A stretch of 64,000 nt of DNA, from the NCBI GenBank assembly GCA_039704465.1, contig JASFAU010000011.1:992001-1056000 (forward strand). Reading direction: 5' to 3'. The number at the start of each line of letters is the position of its first letter. The stretch's first letter is position 1. This stretch comes from Plasmodiophora brassicae (Eukaryota > Endomyxa > Phytomyxea > Plasmodiophorida > Plasmodiophoridae). The position numbers and the translations under genes were made by a program. Shown here one piece after another: positions 1 to 8,847 of this stretch. Below the pieces are notes generated by a model that ran no database searches, was not told the origin of the DNA, and saw only the letters and a program-made list of their open reading frames with translations.

Positions 1-141
1 TGGACGGTGCGCGCTGCCGCGTCGCGTCGCGCAGTGTAGTAACGTCGTCGCCAGTGGAGCTGCAGGGCGCGCGCTGCCGTGTCGCGTCGCGCAGTGTAAC
101 GACGTCGCCGCCAGTGGAGCTGCAGGGCGCGCGCTGCAGCC
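1..141. repeat. 60-bp tandem repeat inside the IQ coding region
   Basis: About 2.3 copies of a 60-bp unit (1-54, 55-114, 115-141) are present, differing at a few bases. 60 bp is exactly 20 codons, so on the minus strand each unit encodes one IQ-like helix. The array may continue past the left edge. Confidence 0.8.
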
Positions 142-950
142 AGGGCGGTGCGCAGTGCGCGACGCTGACGAACCGTCACCAGGCAGGCCTGGATCCGCCG
201 GGCTGCTGCGTCCCGTCGGCGGGCGCCGCGCCACCAGCGCTGAATCCGCGTGGCGGCCCGGGCGGCTTGAACGAGCGACCTGCGCGCCAGGAACAGGTGG
301 CACGCCTGCTGCGCGAGCGATACGCGTCGGGCGTCGCGGACCAGGCGGCGGAACGTTCTCGTCGTCTGCGCCGCACGCCACCAGCGCTGAATGCGTTGCC
401 CGGCGACGACGAGGCGTACCGCGGCCCGGAATCGGAGGGTGGCGCGGGCCCGGACCCACCAGTCGGCGACCAGGAGAGCGGCTGACGTTCGTCGACGCCG
501 CTCCCGCCAATGACGCTGAAGACGGCAGGCAGATCGTTCGCACCGCAGGCGAACCGCGGCCGAACCACGGCGAGCGACAGTAAGCGTGCTGAACACAGCC
601 GCCAGGACGGCAGCGTTACGACGGCGGTGCCGCCGCACCGCTTCGCCCACGACCGCACGGAACTGGCGAAGCGTGACGCACCGGCGCCATTGTCGTTGGA
701 TTCGCAGAACGGCCGAAAGGAGCGGCGGACGTGGCCGCCCTGGCATGGAACGCGTCCGTCTCCGGAGGGACGGCCACAGTCGAACAGCATGGGGCGCGTC
801 GACGTCGGCGCATTTCGTCCCGGGCGGAACGCGCGTCGCCTTCTGCCCGCGTGCAAGCATGTCACGCCTTTCGTTGTGCAGCTGTACCAGGAACGCGGCC
901 GTGTCCATGGCGTCGGCGTTGGCGGCAACAATGTGATCAGGTGTCGACAT
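1..950 (-). CDS. IQ-motif (calmodulin-binding) repeat protein, 5' part
   Basis: An open frame runs on the minus strand from an ATG at 950 to the left edge with no stop (about 316 codons); the 3' end lies outside the window. The first about 100 residues (start MSTPDHIVAANADAMDT) match nothing I recognise. The rest is Arg/Trp/Gln-rich and carries repeated IQ-type calmodulin or myosin light-chain binding motifs such as LRIQRQWRRC, RIQRWWRAAQ and RIQRWWRGARRRD followed by RRIQACLV. The last visible units, ALQLHWRRRRYTARRD and its neighbours, are copies encoded by a 60-bp DNA tandem repeat. No myosin or kinesin motor is visible, so this is probably a stand-alone IQ or spindle-type protein. It diverges from the secreted gene at 1210. 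The frame is convincing; the family is less certain. Confidence 0.72.
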   Translation of the reverse strand, partial: MSTPDHIVAANADAMDTAAFLVQLHNERRDMLARGQKATRVPPGTKCADVDAPHAVRLWPSLRRRTRSMPGRPRPPLLSAVLRIQRQWRRCVTLRQFRAVVGEAVRRHRRRNAAVLAAVFSTLTVARRGSAAVRLRCERSACRLQRHWRERRRRTSAALLVADWWVRARATLRFRAAVRLVVAGQRIQRWWRAAQTTRTFRRLVRDARRVSLAQQACHLFLARRSLVQAARAATRIQRWWRGARRRDAAARRIQACLVTVRQRRALRTALAAARALQLHWRRRRYTARRDTAARALQLHWRRRYYTARRDAAARTV

Positions 951-1209
951 GGATTCGCCGCATGCCGACGGCCCGCTATCTCCTCATACAGAATTAGTAC
1001 CCATCGATCGACCGCACCCCTGGATATGTTGTGGTCCTGCGCAGCAGCAGCGCATGGATCGTGCCTACCTGCACGTGCGTCCCGGGAACATTCCAGCCCA
1101 GCGGAGGAACGCTCGCTGTAGCGTTGACCGTTCTGCGCGATCAATCCGAGGATTGATCGCGCTGCGGATCCTCCACGGCATTCGTTCCAGGTTCGTCGCC
1201 ACACTGGTC

Positions 1210-1755
1210 ATGATGTTCCCATCGATCACCCTAGCAGTCTGCTGCTTCATCGGCGCCGCCTGGGCGTCCGCCATGTACGACGGCGACAAGTTCTGCGAAC
1301 TCGTGCGGCAGACGCCACTGGACCTGGGTCGTATCAAGTCGTACCTGGTGGAGAACCGGGACGGCTTCGTGCTGGACAGCACGCAGGGCGAAGCGTACCC
1401 CGACGGCCCCGAGCCCCCGGCCCGCGTCCTCGTACTCTACGACGTGATCACGTACTGCGGTGTTGAAGACGTCGGCGTTGTGACATCTGTCATCGAACAC
1501 ATTGCCGATGACGTGTTCCCGGCGATGGGCGGCGAGCGCGCCGCGCTAAACGAACTGAAAGCTGCGCTCAAACTGCTGGACGATGAGGACAGCGGCCTCG
1601 ACGACGGTTACAGGTTGGGTCTGCAGGACAGCCTGGGGAGGATTATCAGGCGCCGGGAGTTTTCTCTGTTGCTGCCAGACGATAAGGCGTTCGGGCGACA
1701 GCGTTATGACTCAGGGATTGCTCTTGCCGATGAGCCGGCGGCACGCCCGGCGTGA
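1210..1755 (+). CDS. Small secreted protein, family A member 1
   Basis: Intronless frame of 181 aa. The ATG at 1210 is chosen because the next residues form a clean signal peptide (MMFPSITLAVCCFIGAAWAS). The mature part begins MYDGDKFCELV and has the family layout: an FC-x-x-V helix, I-x-x-YL-x-x-NRD, E-A-Y-P, an LYDV-containing segment, then a helical tail ending in acidic and basic stretches. It is the most diverged of three paralogues here (others at 5163 and 7605) and lacks their C-terminal IGC segment. It is probably exported. I do not recognise the family. Confidence 0.72.
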   Translation: MMFPSITLAVCCFIGAAWASAMYDGDKFCELVRQTPLDLGRIKSYLVENRDGFVLDSTQGEAYPDGPEPPARVLVLYDVITYCGVEDVGVVTSVIEHIADDVFPAMGGERAALNELKAALKLLDDEDSGLDDGYRLGLQDSLGRIIRRREFSLLLPDDKAFGRQRYDSGIALADEPAARPA

Positions 1756-2575
1756 TGGATTCCTGCAATGCAGTGTACCATTTTGTCAAATACATTTCTC
1801 GGTTTTACGAAGCTGTGGCAGTAGGGCTACGTTGCCGATAGAATTTCGAGATCTCGGGGACGTCATATTCGACAGCGTATAAGTAGTTGATTTGCCATGC
1901 TAGCTAACCGTTTCCTTACGAGCAGGGCTGGCAAAGAGAACGAACATTGGTACTTTGAGCTTGCCTGCTTGACTCGGGAACGTGGCGGCGCGCGCGCGGG
2001 CAGAATTCGACATATTCCATGTCGAAGGCATGAGAACTGAGAGAGCCATTGCAGTTGTAGGTAACGGCACTACGTACCATTGCGATCTGAATGCATCCGA
2101 TATGCTTAGAGTTCCGGTACAGGTGTCCGAACCTGAAAACTATAGCAGTACGTCAGTTGAGTTCGAAGACGTCTAAGCACACGTGCTTCTCAAGGATGGG
2201 GATCGACCGAAGTGGTATTATATTTAGTCCAAGGTTGCAACGGATAGTGGAGCGATGGATCTTCTTTATGAAGGACAGGCTGGATCCATCAATCCATGGG
2301 GGAAGGTCCAGAAGAACAGTCTACGGACCCCAGCGAAATAGGATGACTGCGGCTACCCGTTGCAACCTAGACTCATGATGCCAGTTGGGTTGATCTTGCG
2401 ACGATGCACCTGGGATTAGTCGCGTGTGAACTCAACCTGATGTGCTGTATGGCTTTCAATGTTACGACCGGAACACGTACAATAAACCGTCCGCGGGATC
2501 CGACCTTAGTCGGTTATTCCGTGCTCTGGAGACAATCGTCGTCTGCCTTCATGTCGCGTCGTGTCGTCTAGCGTA
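1756..2575. other. Intergenic, no gene seen
   Basis: About 820 bp with only short unconvincing frames and lower GC than the flanking genes. A direct repeat of the theme GATCCATCAATCCATGGG lies near 2282. Nothing functional is identified. Confidence 0.5.
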
Positions 2576-2580
2576 ACCGT

Positions 2581-2788
2581 TGTGGAGAACTACCTGACAA
2601 CGCTGGTGCACGACAGTGTGCGATGACTACCGATCACGCGGTGTATCGAGTAGACATGAGAATGCTGACTGAGGACCAGGGCGCGGCTGGTGAAGGCCTT
2701 GGTCTCGGAACGTGGCTTGGTGCCGGAAGGTGGCTAGATGCCGGAAGGTGAGTGGCGTGAGTCATTGTGGTGGAGATGACTCATGACA
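2581..2788. repeat. Left LTR of TRIM-like copy L
   Basis: 208 bp, TG...CA termini, matching 4030-4237, 61146-61353 and 62486-62693 essentially base for base. Confidence 0.88.
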
Positions 2789-2879
2789 TCATCCCCCGCC
2801 AAAAAGGGATGCGTTACCGTGGGCGATGCCGATGACGTTGCCATATACGCTGGGACGTTCAGTGCCGGAGTGGCACATT

Positions 2880-3500
2880 CCTGGGCTGAGACTGATTGAT
2901 GCGGATGATGAGGGTGGCGAGGAGCCGGTTGAAGTCGTTGAGTGGAGGTCGATGAGACCGATTGATACAGATGATGAGGGTGGCGTGGAGCCGGTAGGAC
3001 CGTCGGTGATGTCGTTACCATGGACGATGGCGATATCGTTGCCATATACGTTGGGATGTTCAGCGCCGGAGACGGCTGAGACCGATTGATGCGGATGATG
3101 AGGGTGGCGTGGAGCCGGTAGGACCGTCGGTGATGTCGTTACCGAGGACGATGGCGATGTCGTTGCCATATACGTTGGGATGTTCAGCGCCGGAGACGGC
3201 TGAGACCCATTGATGCGGATGATGAGGGTGGCGTGGAGCCGGTAGGACCGTCGGTGATGTCGTTACCGAGGACGATGGCGATGTCGTTGCCATATACGTT
3301 GGGATGTTCAGCGCCGGAGACGGCTGAGACCAATTGATGCGGATGATGAGGGTGGCGTGGAGCCGGTAGGACCGTCGGTGATGTCGTTACCGAGGACGAT
3401 GGCGATGTCGTTGCCATATACGTTGGGATGTTCAGCGCCGGAGACGGCTGAGACCAATTGATGCGGATGATGAGGGTGGCGTGGAGCCGGTAATGCCGCT
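2880..3500. repeat. 124-bp minisatellite inside the TRIM-like element
   Basis: Units recur at 124-bp spacing: the block GATGATGAGGGTGGCGTGG starts near 3092, 3216, 3340 and 3464, with a divergent unit upstream at about 2882-2965. The right-hand copy of the element has fewer units. 124 is not a multiple of three, so frames rotate from unit to unit. The long minus-strand frames across it are a by-product of the repeat, not evidence of a protein. Confidence 0.9.
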
Positions 3501-4029
3501 GGAGAAGACTTTGTAGAAAACTCTACCCAGGGCAGGAGGGTCGTAAGAGGCGCCGTTGACTAGGGATCGTGAACGACGTGCATGCAGATGTGGCTGACGG
3601 AAGATCTGCGCTTGTAGACAGTTGCGCCTGGAAGTTGAGCAATAGAACTCGTGGAACCTCGGGAGATTCGCGGGCAAAGGTACCCAGTACGGTGAATGCG
3701 GAACGGGGGCGACGGCTGGAATGGTGCCGGTTGTTGTGCCGGAAGAGCGACTTCCATGTGGATGATCTCCCCGATGATGTCGGGTACCGGCCGGTGGATT
3801 TGCGTCCGGCGCGGATGGTACGGTTCTGAACCGGGGGTCGTGTTGATGACGGCGCTTGACGATATCCTGCATGGAGTCAGCGGGCGCATGCGGGTATCTA
3901 GCGTGTCGTGCATCGCGCTGTTGCTTGTTGGAGAGGCCGTGCTTGTCGGACCTCAATGATCGCGCGGAAGAGGATATGGTTAGGAGCCCTTTTCTCCACC
4001 TTCGTGTCGGTTGGTTCATCGCAAAAAAA

Positions 4030-4237
4030 TGTGGAGAACTACCTGACAACGCTGGTGCACGACAGTGTGCGATGACTACCGATCACGCGGTGTATCGAGT
4101 AGACATGAGAATGCTGACTGAGGACCAGGGCGCGGCTGGTGAAGGCCTTGGTCTCGGAACGTGGCTTGGTGCCGGAAGGTGGCTAGATGCCGGAAGGTGA
4201 GTGGCGTGAGTCATTGTGGTGGAGATGACTCATGACA
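4030..4237. repeat. Right LTR of TRIM-like copy L
   Basis: 208 bp direct copy of 2581-2788, followed by the target duplication ACCGT. It is preceded by CATCGC plus a run of A. Confidence 0.88.
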
Positions 4238-4242
4238 ACCGT

Positions 4243-5162
4243 GACCAGTACGCACACCGCACGTAAGGGTTCCGGTCGTAACATTCCAGTTACCCTAGCG
4301 AAGGATTAGGCCGAGATGGTTAGGACGACGCGGGCAGAGGCTCCGTCGGGTTCATCTCCAGAACGACGACCACCGCTCATTGGCAGGGCGGAGAACGGAA
4401 GGCACGCTGAGTTTTGGATCCAGGGAAGACGGCGGGATGCCAGGTTCTTATCGAGAAGCCCATCCGCGACGTCAATATGGAAGCTGCAAGGCGTGCACCC
4501 ATTGGGCGTAGAACTGGGACGGGGTTGCACACAAACACCATCCGCAACTATAACGGAGCGGGCGGGACCCCGATCTAGCAGCGAGTCCATGACATGGTCG
4601 AAGCGTCCTCGAACAATTTCGGTTTCGAACTCTGTACAACCAAGTTATCGAGAGTGCCGCATGTCTTGCCGTATATCAACTCACACATGGCTTGACTGTC
4701 GACTCGCTCTCGCGGTAAATCTGCGCGATGCGAGGAACAATATAATGAGGCGCCGAGTTCCGAGTTGTGATCGCGGGCGGTGATCAAGACGCGAAACGAT
4801 TGTCACGACAACACCACTAGCTTTGCGATGAGGTCCGAATACATCCGGTGCGGTGCGTGATTCGTAGCCACGCGTCGCGGATGGCGATTTGTCACTCGTC
4901 GAGGAATGCGGTGCGCCACTCGTGCCGGGGAGCTGCGCGAATCCCGGACCGTCACGGAGTGCGATAGTCCGTCGCAGACACGCAAGAAGTGCATAGCACG
5001 GCACCGAGCCGGTGCTGTTGCGCCACTGGCGCCCATTGCGCGGTCCGCAGCGCAGCTGCCAGTTGGGCAGTGGCCACAGTGGGCCGCTGGAACTGCGCGG
5101 TCCGCCGCGGAGGTCCACACTTCCCAATGCCCGGGCGCTACCTCATGCATTTCAAGGTCGAC
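4243..5162. other. Intergenic, no confident gene
   Basis: About 920 bp. Short frames exist on both strands (for example 4306-4590 minus) but none shows a domain, signal peptide or convincing exon structure. It probably holds the promoter of the secreted gene at 5163 and old repeat debris. Confidence 0.45.
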
Positions 5163-5636
5163 ATGATGGTCAGTACTGCGTTGGTCGTCGCTGCCATCGG
5201 CCTGGCGGCAGGCGTCTGTGAGACTATGACGTACAGGTCGGACACCTTTGCCGATATGGTCGAGCGCTCTCCGGAGGATTACGAACAGATTGGGAGGTAC
5301 CTGGTGATGAACAGCAGGGCGTTCAGCAATGATCCATCCGACATCGAAGCGTTCCCTGAAACTCGCCGCTCATCTGGAAGACCTGTTTCCCGACTGACCA
5401 TGCTGTACGATGTCGTTGATTGCACCGACTTGACCGCTAGCCAGATACGAAGGCTCGTGCAGTACATTGGCTGCGTCCTATTTCCCTACCTCGGTGGCGT
5501 TCCTATAACTCAAGGCGAACTCCTGGCATTGTATCATTATGCAGTCAGTGAGGATGTCGAAATAGACGCTGCCCGCTTCTTCTTGCTCGAAGGCGTTATC
5601 TCCGACCTTTTGGATCGAGACGTTTGTCAAGCCTGA
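5163..5636 (+). CDS. Small secreted protein, family A member 2
   Basis: 157 aa from the ATG at 5163; an in-frame ATG at 5145 would add six residues. The start gives a signal peptide (MMVSTALVVAAIGLAAGVCE). The mature protein has FADMVE, QIGRYLVMNSRAF, DIEAFPETR, TMLYDVVDCTDLTASQIRR, QYIGCVLFPYLGG, GELLALYHYAV and a C-terminal DVCQA. These blocks align in order with the paralogue at 7605 (for example LYD-x-VDC-x-x-LT-x-SQIR and IGC-x-LFP-x-L). Conserved Cys in VDC and IGC suggest one disulfide in an all-helical fold. Function unknown. Confidence 0.85.
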   Translation: MMVSTALVVAAIGLAAGVCETMTYRSDTFADMVERSPEDYEQIGRYLVMNSRAFSNDPSDIEAFPETRRSSGRPVSRLTMLYDVVDCTDLTASQIRRLVQYIGCVLFPYLGGVPITQGELLALYHYAVSEDVEIDAARFFLLEGVISDLLDRDVCQA

Positions 5637-6412
5637 TCAATGATGCTATACCCACACGCTGCGAACCCCGCCGCCTCCATTGTCCAGGCGCAGTGAAACA
5701 CCAGGCATCACAGATTTTCCCCAGCCAAGAATGCGTTCATTATCCATCGTAATACCATTGCATCAAACAGACGCGTGTGTCTGTACATGCGACGTCAACG
5801 ACGAATAAAGATCGCCCAGACATTTAACGCCCCAGAGCCATTGTGGTGCACGTATGCGAGTAACGTCTGTCGTTGTGGTCGATTGTTCATTAACAGCGAG
5901 CTGGCGCGATGAGACCGAAAAAGGAAGAAGCATGCATTCAGACCCGGCCGATGCGTTCACCACCGGACGGGCAGCGCTCGCGCGCAACACAAGCAATTAT
6001 TGCAACGCCTCCGTTGAAAAGAACGCTGGCCGTCTGCGTAACCACTTCAACACTTGTAAAGCGGATCATCAGGGGTTAGAAAAGGTCATCGAGGCTAAAC
6101 GTGCCTTTACACTCGCCCAGCCATTCGCTGTTCTTTACAATTCCATAGGCACGTGTCGTCTCAACATATGTGTCTGTGTCAACGGTGCCCCATCAAGCAA
6201 CGTTGCATTGGTTGGCGTTGGCCGCACGCCGATCCTGCTTCGTACCGCGCAATTAACAGTCTCTTCACTTGTACCACAAACGCACTTCTGCGCAGGCAAC
6301 TTCCGGGGTTGCGGAATGCGCAAGCAACTTCCGCGGGTCTTGGACTGCGCCGGCACGCTTCCGTCCGCGGGTCGCGGTGGTTGCGGTGACATTTGTTGAT
6401 ACCCTCGTGATC
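5637..6412. other. Intergenic with a possible BED zinc-finger relic
   Basis: A plus-strand frame at about 5935-6085 contains NYCNASVEKNAGRLRNHFNTC, cut here as NASVEKNAGRLRNHFNTC, resembling the C-x2-C...H-x-C pattern of BED fingers that start hAT transposases. No other transposase part is visible. This is a weak relic call; the rest shows nothing. Confidence 0.3.
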
Positions 6413-7351
6413 ATGACTGCGACGCCAGCGGTGCCTCGCGAAACAGCGGCGCTGCTTGGCATACCTGCGGCGCCTAGGTCGAAAACGGGATATCACGTTG
6501 GCCTGTCATGGCGCGCAATCGCATTGGTCGCACTGGGTCTCGTGTCCTGCACCGTTGTTGCTGCTGCCGGTTTCAGGTTGCTATCGACGTCAGCGCAGAC
6601 GCGCGCATTTCCTGCAACTGTGCCCAGTACGACTGGCAACGATGTCGTAGATGACCTGCGGGAGAACACGGATGATTCTCGAGACACTACTGCAACGCCA
6701 CCTCTACCGCCGGAGATGACCGTCCGCGAAGATGACCCGATCCGTCGGATTCCTGAACTCCGTCCCAACCAGCTTGAGGTATTCGTCGACGTACGTGCCC
6801 AGAAAATCGTCGATATGGCGTTGCGAAATGATCCAGCTGACCCTCTTGGCTACATCATCTGGCTGAAGCGCAATGAAGTATCGACTGGCGTCCAGCTGCG
6901 CGCTATTAGCATACTGCTGGATCAACACCCCGAACTGGAGAACTGGGACCATGACTGCCCAATATTGCGTCGTGGAGAGACGAGTGTCCATCGATTAATT
7001 CGTCTACTGGCTGCCGATCGTGTTGAGCAAGGATTGCGGAACTTTCTGCGATCGCGACCGGCGGCGTTGATCAATGGTGTCCTGCAATCCAATGACATGC
7101 GTAACGGATTCTCGCCTCTTCACACGGCCGTCTGGACGGCCGGCGCTCGCGAGTATCGCCATGCCAATTTGGACGCCATGACCAGCGTCATACGGTACTT
7201 GAAATCGCAGGGGGCTCGTCTTGACCAGCGTGATCGCTATGGAAGGACACCTCTCGACCTAGCCCGCCAATATGGCTTCGCCGAGCGGACAGCGTTTATG
7301 CAGGAGCTGATGATCAGTCGCAGCAACGCGACGACTACAAACGATGTCTAA
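6413..7351 (+). CDS. Single-pass membrane protein with C-terminal ankyrin-type repeat
   Basis: 312 aa from the ATG at 6413, intronless. A short cytosolic N-terminus is followed by a transmembrane helix (about residues 40-62: IALVALGLVSCTVVAAAGF) and a Thr/Pro/Asp-rich linker (about 65-110). A helical domain follows, ending with an ankyrin-like pair (GFSPLHTAVWTAG, then a 20-residue helix, then DRYGRTPLDLARQYG). The GxTPLHxA and GRTPLDLA signatures support the ankyrin call. It lies between two secreted family A genes on the same strand. The partner is unknown. An upstream in-frame extension to 6269 lacks a better start. Confidence 0.75.
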   Translation: MTATPAVPRETAALLGIPAAPRSKTGYHVGLSWRAIALVALGLVSCTVVAAAGFRLLSTSAQTRAFPATVPSTTGNDVVDDLRENTDDSRDTTATPPLPPEMTVREDDPIRRIPELRPNQLEVFVDVRAQKIVDMALRNDPADPLGYIIWLKRNEVSTGVQLRAISILLDQHPELENWDHDCPILRRGETSVHRLIRLLAADRVEQGLRNFLRSRPAALINGVLQSNDMRNGFSPLHTAVWTAGAREYRHANLDAMTSVIRYLKSQGARLDQRDRYGRTPLDLARQYGFAERTAFMQELMISRSNATTTNDV

Positions 7352-7604
7352 CGACCCGAATTTAATGCCCCACCGGCTATGTGCATTTCGAAGCATGAGT
7401 GAAACAACGCGGCAGTTGATGCCACAACAACAGTATAAAGAGCAATTTCCGGTTCGGGACATGGTGCAGACGTGTCCGACCTGCAACTCGTCACCACTCA
7501 CCGGTTCAGTTCACGGTGCCCTTGGCGGGGTCCGCGACTGGGCCTGGGTCCCAATTTAGACCGGCCAGGGTTGCCAGCTCGTCAATCGTCCGGTCGCGTT
7601 CGGT

Positions 7605-8105
7605 ATGCTGCCTGTGCTGGTTGTGATCCTTGCCTTCGGCCTGGTCACAGGTGGGGGCGGCGTGTACGAGACGGAGGAGTTTTGCCGTGTTGTGGAGGCG
7701 TCTCTGGATGACTTCGCCCCGATTGAGGACTACGTACTGAAGAATCGCCATTCGCTGATCGCTGACCCAGACAAGGGTGAGGCGTTCCCTGACTACCGCT
7801 CGGAGGAAGCCAGCGTTGCTCGAATTATCATGCTGTACGATCTTGTTGATTGCGATCAGCTGACCTCGTCCCAGATACGGAACCTTGTATGGTTCATTGG
7901 CTGCAAATTGTTCCCCAAGCTGAGTGACGAACCTGGCGTCCCTGTCACGCCACGCGAGCTACAGGCCCTATACATTTATGCAACCGACGACGAATACGAT
8001 TCGGATACTGCTCGTCTGTTCGAAGACGCGCTCTCGATACCAAGTCCATTGGCCGGAGATATCTGCTCGAATGACATCAAAGCTGAAGCTGATGCAGCTA
8101 CCTAA
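7605..8105 (+). CDS. Small secreted protein, family A member 3
   Basis: 166 aa from the ATG at 7605, intronless, with a TATA-like TATAAAG about 170 bp upstream (7433). The signal peptide is MLPVLVVILAFGLVTGGGG. The mature region runs EEFCRVVEASLDDF, IEDYVLKNRHSL, DKGEAFPDYR, IIMLYDLVDCDQLTSSQIRN, WFIGCKLFPKL, TPRELQALYIYAT, then an acidic tail. It is about half identical to the protein at 5163 through the central block. The Cys positions in VDC, IGC and the late DICSN are shared or nearly so with its paralogues. Role unknown; secretion is inferred from the signal peptide. Confidence 0.86.
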   Translation: MLPVLVVILAFGLVTGGGGVYETEEFCRVVEASLDDFAPIEDYVLKNRHSLIADPDKGEAFPDYRSEEASVARIIMLYDLVDCDQLTSSQIRNLVWFIGCKLFPKLSDEPGVPVTPRELQALYIYATDDEYDSDTARLFEDALSIPSPLAGDICSNDIKAEADAAT

Positions 8106-8296
8106 ACATTGTCCATCCCTTACTCGTTAAGGCTTGTTGTTCCCTGTGTACCCCTTTATGTTGCCTGTGTCGGGTATCAACACACTGATATTTTTGACAG
8201 GAAGGGGCGGTGCGACTGCGATTGCCAGCAGCGGGTGCTGTTGCTGGCAGTCATTCTTCTATTGGGCGTCGTTTGCGGATGACTCGTTCCAGTATC

Positions 8297-8523
8297 ATCG
8301 AACAGCGATGGACACGGGTTGTGCCAGAGGTGCCGTCCGACCCGGATATCGGTGACCTCGAAGACACCGCGCGACGAAAACTCCCCAGTCCCGGAATCAA
8401 CGACGAGCATTCGTAAGGACATCGCTGATCTGTGCTCGTCCGGGACTGGGGAGTTTTCATCCGTGATGTCCTCGACGTCATCGATGTCCGGGTCGGACGG
8501 CACGTCTGGCGCAACCCGTGTCC
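8297..8523. repeat. Long imperfect inverted repeat (hairpin)
   Basis: Two arms of about 95 bp (about 8297-8400 and 8428-8523) are inverted copies, for example GGACACGGGTTGTGCCAG against CTGGCGCAACCCGTGTCC and GAAAACTCCCCAGTCCC against GGGACTGGGGAGTTTTC. The loop is about 30 bp. It sits in the 740-bp gap between 7605 and 8848 genes, which otherwise holds nothing. It could be a MITE-like foldback or a dsRNA source. Confidence 0.8.
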
Positions 8524-8847
8524 TTCGCTGCTCGGTGAAATTGTACAGCCAGTTTAGTAGCGCCAGTGTACTGCTCAGTGCTCACGTCAAAGTCAACTGA
8601 GAGACCAGATATATAGCCTACACCGTTGACTTAAACGAGTGCCTATGTGGCGAGCATAGCCTCGCTGAGCGACACGGTGGCTCCATCGCGTAGGCCGTAG
8701 AGCGTTCGGTGACGCTGACGAACACTCGTCGTTGGGCTATTTTTGCCAATCCGTGTTCGTTTTGGTCCAGTAGGACAGCCACCGATCCAGGCTGGCTGGA
8801 AACTGCGGGCGGCACTCCAAACGCTTTCTGCAAGTCGTCAGAATAAC

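Larger units (their letters stand above)
2581..4237. mobile_element. Non-autonomous small LTR element (TRIM-like), copy L
   Basis: 1657 bp bounded by two 208-bp direct repeats (2581-2788 and 4030-4237) that begin TGTGGAGAAC and end ATGACTCATGACA, the TG...CA ends of LTRs. The element is flanked by a 5-bp target duplication ACCGT (2576-2580 and 4238-4242). An A-rich run precedes the right LTR like a polypurine tract. The interior has no gag or pol, only a 124-bp minisatellite and about 500 bp of single-copy sequence. A second copy lies at 61146-62693; this copy lacks about 200 bp present there just after the left LTR. Mobilisation must depend on another element. Confidence 0.88.

Noticed and set aside
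176..1204. 342-codon minus-strand frame, Pro/Gly/Arg-rich
   Set aside because: It overlaps the IQ-motif frame on the same strand and has no domain; its composition is that of a GC-rich shadow.
2734..3417. Minus-strand Pro/Ser/His-rich repeat proteins across the minisatellite
   Set aside because: The unit is 124 bp and rotates frame; the frames lie inside an LTR element and are cut differently in its two copies.
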